The notes under the pieces are model-generated. The model did no database searches and was not told the DNA's origin. It saw only the letters and a list, made by a program, of their open reading frames with translations. From positions 25,236,973 to 25,300,972 of the forward strand of contig CM055098.1 in NCBI GenBank assembly GCA_029204225.1: 64,000 nucleotides of DNA, written 5' to 3'. Position numbers and translations under genes: made by a program. Below, piece by piece: positions 48,801 through 61,706 of the stretch. Position 1 is the first letter of the stretch, and each line of letters opens with the position of its first letter. Origin of the DNA: Diphasiastrum complanatum (Eukaryota > Streptophyta > Lycopodiopsida > Lycopodiales > Lycopodiaceae).

Positions 48801-50010
48801 TACTCATCAGAAGGTCGCATCCTAATCTTGTAGTATTCGGAACAGAGGTCAACTTTGGAAAATATCTTGGAGGTACCAAGATGATTAAAAAGATCATCCA
48901 TATGAGGAATGGGATATTGGTTCTAGATAGTGAACTTATTCAAGGCTCGATAGTCAATGCAAAGGCATTTGGTCCCATTTTTATTAGCAACAAGGAGTAC
49001 AGGGGCACCAAAGGGACTATGGCTAGGAACAGTAAGGCCTAACGTAAAAGTGTAGAAATCTTGAACTGGACCTCACCACTCTCGACTCTAGACATACAAT
49101 AAGGAGGACGGGAAGGGAGTGGAATTAGGAAGCAAATCAATATAGTGGTTGACATCGCATAATGGTGGTAGAGAAGTAGGTTCCAAAAAAACATGAGCAT
49201 ACTGATGTAATAAATTAGAAATCATTGGAGGTATAGGAACCGATGCCATCGTAGTAGAAGCAGCAACTGAAGCACTCTGGACACATAAAAGAGCTGCACA
49301 ATGAGCCTTTAGCAGCAAAAGAAGTAGGGGCAGAGGGAACAACAGTGGGTATGCCACTAGGGCGGGAACGAGAAAAGCGAGATGAAGCAAAAGTCTTGAG
49401 ATACTTTATGTTGTAGTGTAGTAGCAAGTGATATAGCATCAGTGTCATAGGGTGAAAAAGATGTGACATCATAACTAAGGGACCTCGAACGCAAGCTATA
49501 TAATGGGATATGAGCTCAGTAGGCTATAGATCGATAAAGAGACAGGATAGCTCCATAAAGTGGTCAGTATAAAGAGCTAAATTACCCCTATGAGAAAGGC
49601 TGCAAAGAATATCTCGTTGGCGATTCAACCATTGAGGATCAATCATAGCATGGCAAAGGTCACAGTGAACACATGCATCTACGCTCGATCAATATGGTAA
49701 ACACACCACCAATTAGCAGGCGATAGTTGGTGGGCGCTGAAAAGTGGTAGGATAATGACAAATAATGGACAGCAAAGTAGCTTTAAAATATAGCCAAGGA
49801 TGGGTGATGGACAACAATTGCAAATGGCTGGAAAAGCTGTAACTAGCAAAATAAAGTAGTTGGACATGGTTAATGGATAGCTCAAATTGTGGAGACAAAT
49901 ATTAGGAAAGATAGGGATGATGGATAGCAACAAAATGGACAGCAAGATGGGTGCTATAGACAGCCGGTTGGGTGGGTGCTGATCCCCTTCCAATCAGTAT
50001 CATCTAATCC
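45850..50010 (-). mobile_element. Ty3/gypsy retrotransposon, decayed, 5' LTR missing
   Basis: Order on the minus strand: leader with degenerate repeats (50,010-49,680), gag traces, RT and RNase H pieces (49,472-48,273), integrase (47,076-46,505), a purine-rich tract (CTGTAGGGAG, about 46,258-46,267), and a 3' LTR (46,257 to about 45,850) starting AGTTATGGACTCG like the solo LTR. RT-before-integrase order makes it Ty3/gypsy. The 5' LTR is absent: unrelated sequence starts near 50,010. Confidence 0.75.
46505..49472 (-). pseudogene. gypsy pol: RT, RNase H and integrase remnants
   Basis: Readable blocks: ISNLLHQYAHVFLEPTSLPP (protease-RT linker), IEFLDFLICDGRIRLDPRKV and FQDWPVPTDIHHVCMFLGLA (RT thumb), then integrase WIDISMDFIIGLPRTQCGHD, MVVVDRFSKQAHFIPVH and the late block LCLAEYSYNSFVSTTTNVSP. 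All are separated by stops and frameshifts, and the catalytic RT palm is not readable. The element is old. Confidence 0.75.
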
Positions 50011-50294
50011 TGGGCAGGAACTTAAAGCCCTTAACATCATGTCAAAAGTAAATCAGTTCTCACATTCTTACTTTTTTTCGACGGTACATGTTGAGTTGCA
50101 CATAGCTAGTTGACAGTGTCTTCTAATCCTTGAGAGAGACTCTCATTTCTTAACCACAGAGTAAAACTCAAATCAGCCCACAAATTTTCACTGTGCCTTA
50201 AATCATGCATCGTTAGAATGGGACCAAATGGTTGAAACTTTTCAATTTGAAGCGTGTTCTTGCACACTGTCTTGAGATATGAACTTTTATGTAG

Positions 50295-50412
50295 GGAGAG
50301 AGCAGCAGAAGCTGAGCGGGAGATTGAGCGGCGGAGACTCCTGGAAAAGGAGAGGGCAAAAACCAGGGAACTGAGGCATATATTGGAGCTGGACAGCGAA
50401 AGGCGTACACAG
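50295..50412 (+). CDS. Host gene exon, coiled coil
   Basis: Acceptor ACTTTTATGTAG, donor ACAG|GTTAGT. It reads RERAAEAEREIERRRLLEKE, RAKTRELRHILELDSERRTQ and ends in phase 0, which fits the acceptor at 61,543 after an 11.1-kb intron. Confidence 0.9.
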
Positions 50413-51079
50413 GTTAGTGGAGAAGGTGATAGAAGGGCGACACCAATGAACTAGATTACTTATATCAGTGTAAAATGTATCCAGAGGTATAGGACAAGCT
50501 TATTTCTAGTCATGCTGCATCTTTTTTAAGGCTCAACTTCTTAGTCTTATGCTCACAATGTTTCTTAGAAGGCATTCCGGGGTCTGTAAGTAGCTACTAG
50601 AAGTTCATTATCTGATCAGATTCAATCTTTTCAATAATATTAGTGTCACAGTGAATCTTCAAAAACGTTTTGAAAAGTAGATCATTAGGAAGGTATGTTA
50701 TTTTTGTTGTGGGTGCAGCATTTTTGTTCTTTACTCTCCTAAGACTTTTTCGGTTCCTACTCCACACTTGATAATCTACAGGCAACACTTGAGCCCATCA
50801 AGTACTAGAATTGCTTAGGGTCAACTATTGTTCGTATCCTTGTACCATGGTCTCTAGTCAATTTACATCGATTGCCACTTGTTCTTTAAGTTTCAAACCA
50901 AGCTTTACTAATCAGTTCAAAAACAAATTGAGGGGAGAAGGAAATTTTGACCAAAGGGGGAAGTTTTTAGAAACTGAAACAGGTCAAAATTTGAAATACA
51001 AAACTTTAAGAAACTTGATTTGAATCCAGAATCGATTTGTAAATCTTGATTCTCTGGCACTAGGCCTTTTGCTTTGCTA
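50413..51079 (+). other. Intron sequence without recognisable feature
   Basis: AT-rich with no coding frame of note on either strand. Confidence 0.4.
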
Positions 51080-51495
51080 GTTGATCATCGAATAAGGCCT
51101 CAGTCATTTGACCTTCTGGTAGGCTTGGAAAATTATAGGAACCAAGAAGTACCTGGTAATCTCATCAATTTGTTTTGGTTTGAGGGCCTTGGTGGACTAA
51201 GTTCCTTGGTAGGACGTCATGCAAACTTCATGCAGCTATGCGACCATCTAGAAGGCATGGAAGACCATCTGCCGGCTCATCATTGGAATAGGGTCTCAGT
51301 TATTTGACCTTCTATTAGGCTTGGAAAATCTTAGGAACCAAAGCTACCTTACTGGTAATGTCATTTATGCGTTTTGGTTTGAGGACTTCCTAGTGGACTA
51401 GACTTCCTTAGTAGGACTTTATGCAAACTTAGTGCAGCTGGACTAGAGTTCCTTAGTAGGACTTTAGGCAAATTTAGTGCAGCTGGCAATTGCTC
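51080..51495 (+). repeat. Diverged tandem repeat, about 198-bp unit
   Basis: The string CTCAGT(C/T)ATTTGACCTTCT recurs at about 51,096 and 51,293, followed in both by GGCTTGGAAAAT, GGAACCAA and TTTTGGTTTGAGG at matching offsets. The end of the second unit (GACTAGACTTCCTTAGTAGG...GTGCAGCTGG) is repeated once more at 51,443-51,490 as a shorter unit. Confidence 0.75.
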
Positions 51496-51539
51496 AAGTG
51501 ATCTTTGCTGAAGAGATATATTTAGTAGATATTCTTAGC

Positions 51540-52259
51540 GCCATCTTGTCAATGCGCTTGTCATACCCTAGCATGAACGCACTTTTTAGTGTAAGGAGGA
51601 AGGTCTCTTTGGAGGCTACTGGCGAAGTAGGGCGCTATCCCTAGAGTGATTATGCCACAGTAACTTGCATTGAGAAGTTGAGTGCACACTCAAAAGTATT
51701 GAGTTTTTGTTATTTTAGCCCCATAGAATGATTGTGCAACAATGACTTAGGCTGAGCGGTTGGGTATTGTTGCACACAAGCTCACAAAACCCTAAGTAAA
51801 TACACAATTACCCAACAAATTTGTCACCTTATTAATCTCAAGCAAATGTACAATGTTCAAAAAGCAAAGATGAGAGCTCTGCTACAAGTCTCATCTCAAC
51901 CATAGCTGCATAGGAATCCAATAGGAAATGCTTGGCAAGGCTCACACTATATCCCCCCAAGCACCCCTTAACCCTAACACATCCTAACGTTGACACATGG
52001 CAAACTCCATGCACAGTCGACACTTGCCACTTGGCAGTACCGTGACACATAGGCAAGCTAGTAGGTGGATTGTCTGACACATGCCACTCATACATTGGAC
52101 AAGTGTCCCAATGAGCAAGCATATGACACGTCCTATTGACCCGTCCGTTGACCGTCTGACAAGTGTCACTCATGCATTGGACCAAGTGTCCAAGTGAGCA
52201 TATGACGTGTCACGTTGGCTGGTCAACCCTTTCTACATTTTAGGAGGTCAGTCCAACAG
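51540..52259 (-). repeat. Probable 3' LTR of the second gypsy element
   Basis: Lies just 3' of the integrase on the minus strand and would begin TGTTGGACTGACC at 52,259. It contains internal subrepeats around GACACTTGTCCAATG and ATATGACACGTC. Its far edge and the 5' partner were not found, so the call is from position and the TG start only. Confidence 0.45.
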
Positions 52260-52536
52260 ATTCTCATGGGACCCTGTATCCCCTTGGCCAGCTCGGAATT
52301 AATCACTATAACTGATATTTACATTGCAATTTACAATTGTCCTCACAAGCTGGTGACAGCCATTTACAATTAAAGTACATGTGACATCGCTTCGTTCCTC
52401 AGATGATATCGTCCTCGATGGCAAAGTTTGGATACTATGCATGCAACCCAGGCACGGTCTCCCAGGTAGCATCACTGAGAGGTCGTCCATGCCATGCAGC
52501 CAAGTACTCACGGAGCAAACGATTCCGCAATCGTGT

Positions 52537-54560
52537 CTACCTCCGGTCCAATACTCTCGTTGGTCCATGCATCACCTCCCCATGCTCTTGAAACAATACA
52601 AGGCCATCAACCAACAAGTTATCATCGTCATGTAAAATCTTCTTTAAGCATGAAACATGAAAAATAGGATGAACCTTACAACCAACAGGCAAATCCAATT
52701 CATAGGCAACACTAATAATTTTATTAATAATCTTCCAAAGTCCACAATATCTAGGTGACAACTTATAAGACTTCCCTGTCTTTAGGGTTTTCGAGTCCTC
52801 GAACTCTCTTGGCGTACGATCCAGATCGGCATACGTCTTAGCCCAATCCATCGCCGCTCTTACATTTTTCTTTGCTAACTCCAACGTCTGTTGCATGTGA
52901 GTTAGAAATTCCATAGCACTAGGTGTCTTATGAGACATACCTATAGTAACTGGACTGGTTGGTCTAAAACCATAATTTAGCTCAAAAGGACTCATCTTCA
53001 TAGATGCATTCTTTTTATTATTATAGGCAAACTCCAACAATGATAGGTAACGTTCCTATTGCGTTTGCCTTTCACTCACATACGCCCTAAGCATGTCTTC
53101 CAAAGTTTGATTAACTCTCTCAGTCTGTCCATCCGTTTCAGGATGATCAGAACTTCTCATTCCCAACTTCACCTCTAACTTCTCAAATATTGTAGTCCAA
53201 AAACTGCCATTAAAACGAGAATCCCTATCAGACACAATGGATCTAGGTAATCCATGAAGTCTAAATACATACTGTATAAACAAATCAGCCGTACCAAGTG
53301 CATCAATCGTATTATTAGCTAGGATAAAATGAGCCATTTTAGTGAGTCTGTCAACCACAACCAGGATAGCATTGTGTTGTTGTTGTGTGCGTCGTAAACG
53401 TGTAATAAAATCCATGGAAATACTCTCCCATCTCCCTTTTGGTGCATGTAATGGGCATAATAATCCAAGCATTGTAATCCTTTTAGCCTTATTAACTTTA
53501 CACTTAAAAAAATGTGTCTTGGCACCTTTCTTGTACCGAATCTCCATTAGGAATTCCTGCATGAGCTCAGACCATCTAGCTTGCCGGCCTCTAAAGTTTT
53601 GATCCATACAAAAGTATCTCAAAGTATCATGATTAGTGAATACCTCAGATTTTGATCCATACAAATAATGCCTCCATGCCTGAAATGCATGAACTATGAC
53701 ATACAAGTGAGTTGGATAGTTTTTCTGTGCAGGGTTGAGTTTCATGCTCTCAAAGGCCACAAGCCTACCCTCTTGCGTCAGAATTGCTCCCACAACAATG
53801 TTACACGCACCCGTATCTATAACATAGGGCTTTTGAGGGTCTACAATCTTTAGAGTGACGCACTTATCAAAGCTTGCTTGTTGCAGTTCAGTCCACTCAC
53901 CAAATCTATTTCAAAGGTGCTGCTATATAGGAGTACCTCTTAACATATTTTCTTTAAAATACTGCCAATCCAAGAAAAGAATGGAGTACTGGCAAAGTAG
54001 CTGGCACAAGCCATGCAACAATCACAACAACCTTCTTAGGATCTGGCCTAACACCATCATCAGACACTATATGACCAAGATACTCTATTTCCTTTTTAAA
54101 CGATTCACTTTTTTTACTATTGGCAAATGAAGTATTCTCCCTCAAAGTAGACAACACAGTTCTAAGGTGAGTCATATGCTTGACCTCATCTGCACTGTAA
54201 GTCAAAATGTCATCAACAAAGTTTACGACAAACTTACCCATATACAGTCTGAGCACAACATTCATCATCATCATCAATGTAGATACTCATATTGACCGAA
54301 CCGAGTTCTGAAGGTAGTCTTATGTATATCCTCTTCACGAACTCTAACCTGATCCACTCTTTAGGTCTATTTTATTGAACACAGTGGCACCTGACAAGGC
54401 ATCTATACATGGCATAGGATATCGATGTTCTACCGTTGTCTTGTCTAAACCCGATAATTCACACACATATGCCATGATTAGTCCTTTTTTACAAGAATGA
54501 TCGGAGAGGCAAAAGGGGAATAACATGGTCATATCTGCCCTTTGGCAAGATAATCATCGA
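52537..54560 (-). pseudogene. gypsy pol: RT, RNase H, integrase
   Basis: RT: TTVEHRYPMPCIDALSGATV and FNKIDLKSGSG, then FVDDILTYSADEVKHMTHLR (YxDD-type box, here VDD) and EYLGHIVSDDGVRPDPKKV. RNase H: MGAILTQEGRLVAFESMKLN (Asp replaced by Met-Gly start), FTNHDTLRYF. Integrase: SISMDFITRLRRTQQQHNAI, VVDRLTKMAHFI, SDRDSRFNGSFW and SDHPETDGQTERVNQTLEDM, so the D,D,E core is visible. C-terminal: FHVSCLKKIL. 245 codons are open at 53,793-53,056; other parts have stops. Confidence 0.85.
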
Positions 54561-54961
54561 CCATCCGTCTTACTTCCTCTTCCTCCTTAAGACTCATAAC
54601 TCAATCTTATGTTCAACATTCCTCTTAGGAGGTAAAACAGATGGAACATCTGAAAACTCTCCTAATCTCTTGATCCAAATTGGCAACAATACTAGCTTGC
54701 ACACATTGCTTGGTACTTTGACTAGTATTAGTAGACATGTCAAGTAGAAAGCAAACACACATGTACTGACAATGGATCCTACGCAACTGCGTAACTGAAA
54801 CAAGTGGTCGAGGAGGCACATCCCGCTCACCAAGAAGGGAATGCATCACAACATCAAACTGGAACTGATACACATGAGTTTCTTAGGCTATGTGTGGCTT
54901 GCACATTGCATGCCAACAATTTCTACCACACAATTGTCCTCGCATAGCAATAAGAGAAGTG

Positions 54962-55260
54962 TTAGGAAATTGATACCCTTGGTGAGCCGACTTCGACAAA
55001 AGCGCTGGTGGAGCCGTGTCCAGTCACTCTCCTGAGCACCAAAACATTCATTAGGTGTGGAACATCTGGATTGTTGGCTTCCTGCTCAATCTCTTCCACT
55101 GTCATAGGGTCATCACCCTTGTTCATCTGGTCCACCTGAAGATTATACATGGTCCACATAAAGTTCCGTGGACATTCTTTCCACCTATGCTGCCCCAAAC
55201 ATCCAAAACAGAGGTTCTCCCTCTTTGCACGTTCTTGGTTCTGAACACATATATGGAGTC
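54962..55260 (-). pseudogene. gag zinc knuckle and protease linker of the second gypsy element
   Basis: The minus strand reads CFGCLGQHRWKEC, a C-x2-C-x3-H-x4-C knuckle one residue shorter than the usual C-x2-C-x4-H-x4-C, followed by an acidic linker (GDDPMTVEEIEQEANN). Upstream capsid sequence is gone. Confidence 0.6.
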
Positions 55261-55859
55261 TGCAGAATGATTATAGTTACCAGAACTATCCAACTCAATT
55301 TAATAGTAAAAAAGCTAAGTTGATTTTAACACAATTAGCCTAGCCACTGACTAATACTTCAAGTCAGGAAGCAGTATGCTTTCGACACAGGCTTGCATCA
55401 TAACGAAAAATAACTAATCCATAGCAAACACCTGCACTGATCAGAATATAAGGAGAGAGAATGCCTGACCGTTTTCTACGTCTGAGGTTGTAGAGATAAG
55501 CAGGTCACATAATCGTTTTGCATTCATCAATAAAGGAAGGTCAAAATTGTAATCAAGAGGGCTCCTACACTACAAGTAACTGGCTCTAGTTAGCAACTCA
55601 GACTATTGTCTAGGTTAAATTGTGGAAACAGCATGCAGTGACTGGTTGATCCATACAAGGCTTACAGTCAGTTTCACTAAAGAAAACCATAAATCTAAAT
55701 GTTTCATTCACAACACTTAAATCGGCTTCTAAAGCGATCAAAACTCCTGTATTAATAATGGACTTACCATGCAAAGTAGCAGTTCTCTTATCTTCTATTA
55801 ACAGCTATCATAATCCAATGAGGTCACGTTGTGCATTATTTCAAAGGAAATGAATGTCC

Positions 55860-55985
55860 CTTCACACTAGTTGATTCAGATAAGAGTTGTTAGCAAGAAG
55901 GTGTAGGCTCGAATCCTGTCTCCTATTTGTGGATTTACAGTGTAAATAATATACATAATGTGAATTATACCTTGTTCCAAAAAAG
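55860..55985 (+). repeat. Possible tRNA-derived SINE
   Basis: GTGTAGGCTCGAATCCTGTC contains a good Pol III B box (GGCTCGAATCC), about 40 bp after a weaker A-box-like string, and the segment ends in an A-rich run. No target duplication could be fixed. Low confidence. Confidence 0.3.
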
Positions 55986-57950
55986 AAAACCAATATATTC
56001 TCCTATTTAGTGATTACAATTCCCTGAGAATCACCATTGCATTTCAACCTGAAGTTACCATTGAAGTTTGATCATATTGTGTTGGCAAGTCATACTACTA
56101 ATCACTGAAATGAAAAAATGAAGTTACCTAGTAAAATCAATAAAAATGAAAAAACTGCAGTATTCTACAAGAGAATACATTTCATGTGTACAGATTGCAA
56201 ATTCAACGGGCTATCAAACTTCTCCATAGGAGAGCTCAACAATAAAATGTGACATGCATCTGTAATGTTGATATTTCTCTGACCAGAGTGCAAGAATACA
56301 AGATTTATGAAGATGGAGCTTTGAAACACATCAATGGGGTAAGAAGAGCCCTTTTCATGCTAATTTATATCTACAATGGCAACTACTGTGATTGGTGGAC
56401 TTGGGCAAAATACTAAGTATGGATAAAGGGAGTAACTTAGCTTGTCAAAATGACACATAGTCAATGAATTTCGTTGATAATCCTACCTTAGCAAAAGACG
56501 AAGCCATAAGCCTTGAAAACTTCATATATCAGCAGAATTGCTATGAGGTTGCAAAGTACAGGTGAGGGTAACCGTATAGGTGTGTAATTTAAGATGACCT
56601 ACAAGCAATAAGTTTTGATGGTGATGAAACCAAAAAGCTGAAAGAAATAGCATATGTGGATACAAACATTTGCAACCTCTGCAAATAACATTACCACCAT
56701 TGTATGATCACCAACAGAGGATCGACAAATTGCCACCATGTTAATTCATACATCTTGTTTAATGGTGGGAAGTTTTTGCTTTAAGATTCGAATGACAGAG
56801 AACTACGATTTCATCCATTTTGCAGTGTAGTCAGCCTGACAATTGACTTGTCAATCGAGTTCGATGCAAGCACATCCTTAAGGTAAAAACATCAAATTAA
56901 AACTTCCACGGTCCAGCAATGGAGATTTTGTTGAGATCTTTTCATAATGTTGAATGTGTGAATTAACCTAGCTTGCACTGTCGACACTGCAAGACCAAAT
57001 GCCTATCATGTATCTATATCATGTGGGATGAAACTGTCATTAGATGATAATTGTGCGGGACATGACGAAATGCTCTCTTTTATAAAAATGCACATCCCGA
57101 CCGTGACCATAAAAAGGACAAACAGATTATACTCATATGGCAGCATTATCCCCTGTCTGTAACAGTTTTGAGCAGATACTGGAAATCCGTAGCAAAATGC
57201 ATATGAACCTTGAGTATAACGCAAAATAAGTGAGAAATCCTATCATACAATTTTTTTATCTGATTCAGTTTTCAGTAGCGCAGGAGCCCTAACTTACAAT
57301 CTCACCTATGTTCTGGACTGTTGGAAGTAGAGCACTAATCCTAATAAATCATTAATTGTCATTTTTGTGCAATTAAGTGCCCGGCTTAATTATCCTGATT
57401 GGTGCACTCGTTTTTCAGTTTTGTGGTTGAGTCTCAAGGTTTCTTCGTTGGAGAACCTCAATGCAGTGGAGCTATTTTTAGGACCTGCAAAGCAGTCTGC
57501 TTGTCCTTTTTACTGTAATCTTGTTTGCTGCATGTCTTTTATGTTGTTCTCTTTTGTGAATGTATTCTTAACTTCAGTATGTTAAGAAGCGTGGCTATCT
57601 GAAGAGCAAAGGCTTCAATGCTGTACATCTTTTGTACTATGTAGTATGGAGATACATTTTCTGTATCCCAAGTGGTTGCTTTATGTTTGTAAATGCCTGC
57701 TAGAACAGGAGAGCCCCATTTCTGACTGCCAAACTTTTACGTTGATTGTGCTTAATATTGCTTATATACACCTGCTGTTAAAAAGAGTAACAGCTGCTTG
57801 TGCATCTACCTCCGAGACTCATGTAGTCCTGCAAATACAAGGTGGAATCACATTTGAAATCTGCACATAATAAGCTGTTATGAGCCATGCTTCATCTGAG
57901 ATTTTCACATTAGCCAGCTACATTGTGACATCAAATTTCAAATCAAAACA
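55986..57950 (+). other. Intron sequence, one exon-like island
   Basis: Mostly AT-rich and non-coding. At 56,287-56,338, between TCTCTGACCAG and GTAAGA, one frame reads VQEYKIYEDGALKHING and looks like a short exon, but its 52 bases would break the host reading frame. Confidence 0.4.
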
Positions 57951-57951
57951 C

Positions 57952-57966
57952 CTCTCTCTCTCTCTT

Positions 57967-58013
<47 letters not shown>
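57952..58013. repeat. (CT)n microsatellite at the 5' edge of LINE-j
   Basis: 62 bp of CT repeat with two interruptions. Plain intron lies to the left and LINE-j starts at the right edge. Confidence 0.95.
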
Positions 58014-58016
<3 letters not shown>

Positions 58017-58220
58017 GATGGCTGCTTTGGATGTGCCTGTTCCTGCCTGAGCTGCTCCATTGCGCCTGTCCTGCCTCAGCGATGCTCCATTCGCACCTTT
58101 CCACCAGCGCTTGCTTCCAGCGCTGTCCTCCATCACTGAGGTACTGACCTCTACTGCTTCTAGCGCTGACCTCCATCGCTGAGGTAGCATCGCTGAGATT
58201 CAAGTTTTCATCTGCCTGAG

Positions 58221-58724
58221 ATGCCTAAAGGGGCTCTTGCCCCTCCTTCCAACGCTGCTTTGTCCTCTTCATCTGCTTCGTCTTCCTCTTCCATTTCAGA
58301 TCCACCTTCACCTTCACCTTCTATTCCAGTTGCTAACCCTATCTCTCCGTCCGGTCCTATTCTTGTTAATAGTGAATCCATTGTAGCCGATCCTTTGACC
58401 CCGAATACCCCAGAAGATGAATCACTTCTGCCTCCAGCCTTTATGATCTCCGTCATTCGTGCAGATCAGTTACGTTCTTATGAATATCTCAACGACCATC
58501 AAAAAAAACTTCTTTCTCTTGAAGCTATGTTCCAAGCTGTTCGATCTCATCTTCAAAAACTAGATTTGTCTATCAACGATCTCAAGAAAGAAGTTGCAGC
58601 TATGAAAATCGAAGCTTCCTCTCATTTGACTACTTTAGCAAAGATCCAACAGCTTGAAAGTCAAGTGGAACAACAAAGTCCCCGATCCTGGGCAGATGTG
58701 CTTAAAGGTCCTGAGATTGTTTAG
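58221..58724 (+). CDS. LINE-j ORF1 N-terminal half
   Basis: A frame of 167 codons: MPKGALAPPSNAALSSSSAS, a Ser/Pro-rich N-terminus, then a coiled coil (YEYLNDHQKKLLSLEAMFQA, IQQLESQVEQQSPRSWADVL). It stops before the RRM-like core. The same layout (Ser/Pro tract, coiled coil, SWADVL/TWASII box) is seen in ORF1 of LINE-b, -c and -h, so this is the N-terminal oligomerisation half of an L1-type ORF1p. Whether it is expressed is unknown. Confidence 0.65.
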   Translation: MPKGALAPPSNAALSSSSASSSSSISDPPSPSPSIPVANPISPSGPILVNSESIVADPLTPNTPEDESLLPPAFMISVIRADQLRSYEYLNDHQKKLLSLEAMFQAVRSHLQKLDLSINDLKKEVAAMKIEASSHLTTLAKIQQLESQVEQQSPRSWADVLKGPEIV

Positions 58725-58773
58725 AGTTAGTGAGAGAGTTAGAGCATTGAAGAGATGCCAGTTGAATCTGTAA

Positions 58774-59290
58774 ATGGTCTTCGTACCATATAATCACTTT
58801 TTGGAGCAGGATGCCACTGGTCTTCCAGTTTTACCTCGCTATTTGTCCTCTGGGCTATCACACGGTCTCCGTTTCGCTTTGGGACAGTTTAGAGTCTCCT
58901 CCCATCAGCTGGCTATTGAGACAGGTAGATTCCGTGGTACACCACTATGCCTGCTATGTCCCCTCGATGAGATAGAGTCCGAGGAGCATTTCATCTTCAG
59001 ATGACCCATATATTATGAGATTAGAGGGCGATATCACTGTCTATTCCGTGACATGCCTACTACACTCAGAGCACTGATTAGTTATGAGGACTCTCGTTGT
59101 GTCGCACTTATGCTACGAGAGATGGTCTTGCTGCGCCAGGATATGTACCAGTCAGCTAACCAGCCACATCCTAGCTCTCAGGCTCAGATTACATCCTTCT
59201 CCACTAGGAGACGACACGGTTTGATGACGATGACTATGACATACCACCTCACCGATGCCAGAGACAGTGTATCACTCATAGTCATGCTGT
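58774..59290 (+). pseudogene. LINE-j ORF2 C-terminal domain
   Basis: Reads LEQDATGLPVLPRYLSSGLS, QFRVSSHQLAIETGRF and CLLCPLDEIESEEHFIFR, then a stop (TGA at 59,002) where other copies have Cys. It continues as YEIRGRYHCLFRDMPTTLRA and LISYEDSRCVALMLREM. The finger is therefore broken at its last Cys. Confidence 0.75.
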
Positions 59291-59616
59291 AGTTCGCACT
59301 TCACGCCATGTTACGAGAGCACACAGTTTTCACCCTCCTAGACGACGTCAGCGACGGTCCATGTTACCTCATGTTGCAGCTCGTATCACATCTTTCTTCA
59401 GCAGCAGCACTACATGATATTACTCTACTCCTGGCAGCTATATGGATAGTTGGCAATTTGTAGTTTATAGTTATGTTGTTCATTTCTCTTTTATGCATAG
59501 TTTTTTCTTGGAGACGGTTATATACGCTCCCACAGTTTTCACATACTTGACATGTACTCCATTTCGTCTTATATGCCTTTTGGCATGGAAAAGACATTAA
59601 TAAAGCTTTCTTTCCT

Positions 59617-60505
<889 letters not shown>

Positions 60506-60571
<66 letters not shown>
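60506..60571. repeat. (TC)n microsatellite joining LINE-k tail to LINE-l
   Basis: 66 bp of pure TC/CT repeat between the AAGAGC end of LINE-k and TACCGGACCTAC of LINE-l. Confidence 0.95.
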
Positions 60572-60573
<2 letters not shown>

Positions 60574-61402
60574 CGGACCTACTTTTTGGAGTTGGATGTA
60601 TCAGGGACCCCAGTCATGCCACGCTACTTGGATTCAGGGCTATCACATTGCCTCAGATTCACACTGGGATAGCTCAGGGTGTCTTCTCACCAGCTAGCTA
60701 TTGAGACGGGGAGGTTCCATGGTATTCCCAGAGTGGAGCGGATTTGCCAGTTGTGCTCCGAGGAGCATTTTATCTTCAGATGCCCGGTATATTATGAGAT
60801 CAGAGGGAGATATCACTGCTTGTCTCGAGACGTACCTACCACTCTACGTTCTCTCATAGCCTATGAGGACCCACGGTGTGTCGCGCTGATGGTACACGAG
60901 ATGTTCATGTTGCGGAGAGATCTACACGGGACATCCCAGCACATTACATCTCAGTCATTGATCACTTCATTCTTTACTAGACGGAGATCACGTCTCAGTA
61001 CCCGAGGATGATGACTACTACAACGACGAGGATGACAGTCGCTTACATGCCCATTGAGATCAGAGACGATGTACCTCCCATACTGCCAGGATAGCCATAC
61101 CTCATATACAGAGACATACTACACACGCTCATGCTCATAGACGACACCAGCGGGCTCCAGCGCTTTCTCATGTTGTGGCTCGCATTACATCTTTCTACAG
61201 CACCAGCACAGACTTGTTATTTTGATTGCAGATGATTACTTGTTTATTTAGTTGATACTAGCTGTTTTCTTTATTTCAGTTTTGGAGATGTTCTATGCGC
61301 TCCCATGGTTACTACACACTTGACATGTACCTCATTAGTCTTATATGCCTTTTGGCATGGAAAAGACATTAATGAAGCTTGCTTTCTTTCTTTCTCTCTC
61401 TC
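60572..61402 (+). mobile_element. LINE-l, 5'-truncated C-terminal and 3' fragment
   Basis: Starts in the ORF2 C-terminal domain right after (TC)n. The frame 60,679-61,011 reads SSHQLAIETGRFHGIPRVER, ICQLCSEEHFIFRCPVYYEI. A few residues of the finger spacer are lost, but C-x2-C...H-x4-C is kept. The 3' end has the perfect stem ATGCC-TTTT-GGCAT (61,345-61,358) and a CTTTC then TCTCTC tail of only about 20 bp; plain intron follows. Confidence 0.88.
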
Positions 61403-61543
61403 AAACACACAATAATTTCAGGATGATATGCTTTTAAATGTAGGAGTAGTTGCTAACCATTTATCATTAGTATTTGCAGCTATATTACTTATTTTTTTTC
61501 ACGTTAGAGTTCTAAGATTTGAGGTTAATAAATATTTCTGCAG

Positions 61544-61629
61544 AGAGAATACCAGAGGGAGCTGGAGCAGCGTGAATCTGGTGCTGTGAGATCATCCCGT
61601 CGAGAGTTTACAAGTACCACATCTAGCAG
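61544..61629 (+). CDS. Host gene exon
   Basis: Acceptor ATTTCTGCAG, donor GCAG|GTGAGC. Phase 0 start: REYQRELEQRESGAVRSSRR, EFTSTTSS, leaving AG, which makes Ser with the next exon. Confidence 0.9.
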
Positions 61630-61706
61630 GTGAGCACCAAAAAATTCTGGTAAATGATACTAGAACTTACAATGTTCAGTAGTTTTCATGCAATCCCCTT
61701 GTGCAG

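Larger units (their letters stand above)
52537..55270 (-). mobile_element. Second Ty3/gypsy retrotransposon, better preserved
   Basis: Order on the minus strand: zinc knuckle (near 55,180), protease-RT link, RT (54,560-53,900), RNase H (53,793 on), integrase with its C-terminal domain (to 52,537). This is gypsy order. The 5' LTR and most of gag are missing to the right, where plain intron sequence begins near 55,270. Confidence 0.85.
58014..59616 (+). mobile_element. LINE-j, internally deleted
   Basis: Begins at the (CT)n edge with a 5' leader of about 205 bp, then an ORF1-like frame (58,221-58,724), then jumps directly to the C-terminal domain of ORF2 (58,800-59,290). Endonuclease and RT are entirely absent. 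Its 3' end has the stem ATGCC-TTTT-GGCAT (59,573-59,586) and a TTTC then (TC)n tail. It has the form of a small non-autonomous derivative that keeps only the two ends. Confidence 0.88.
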
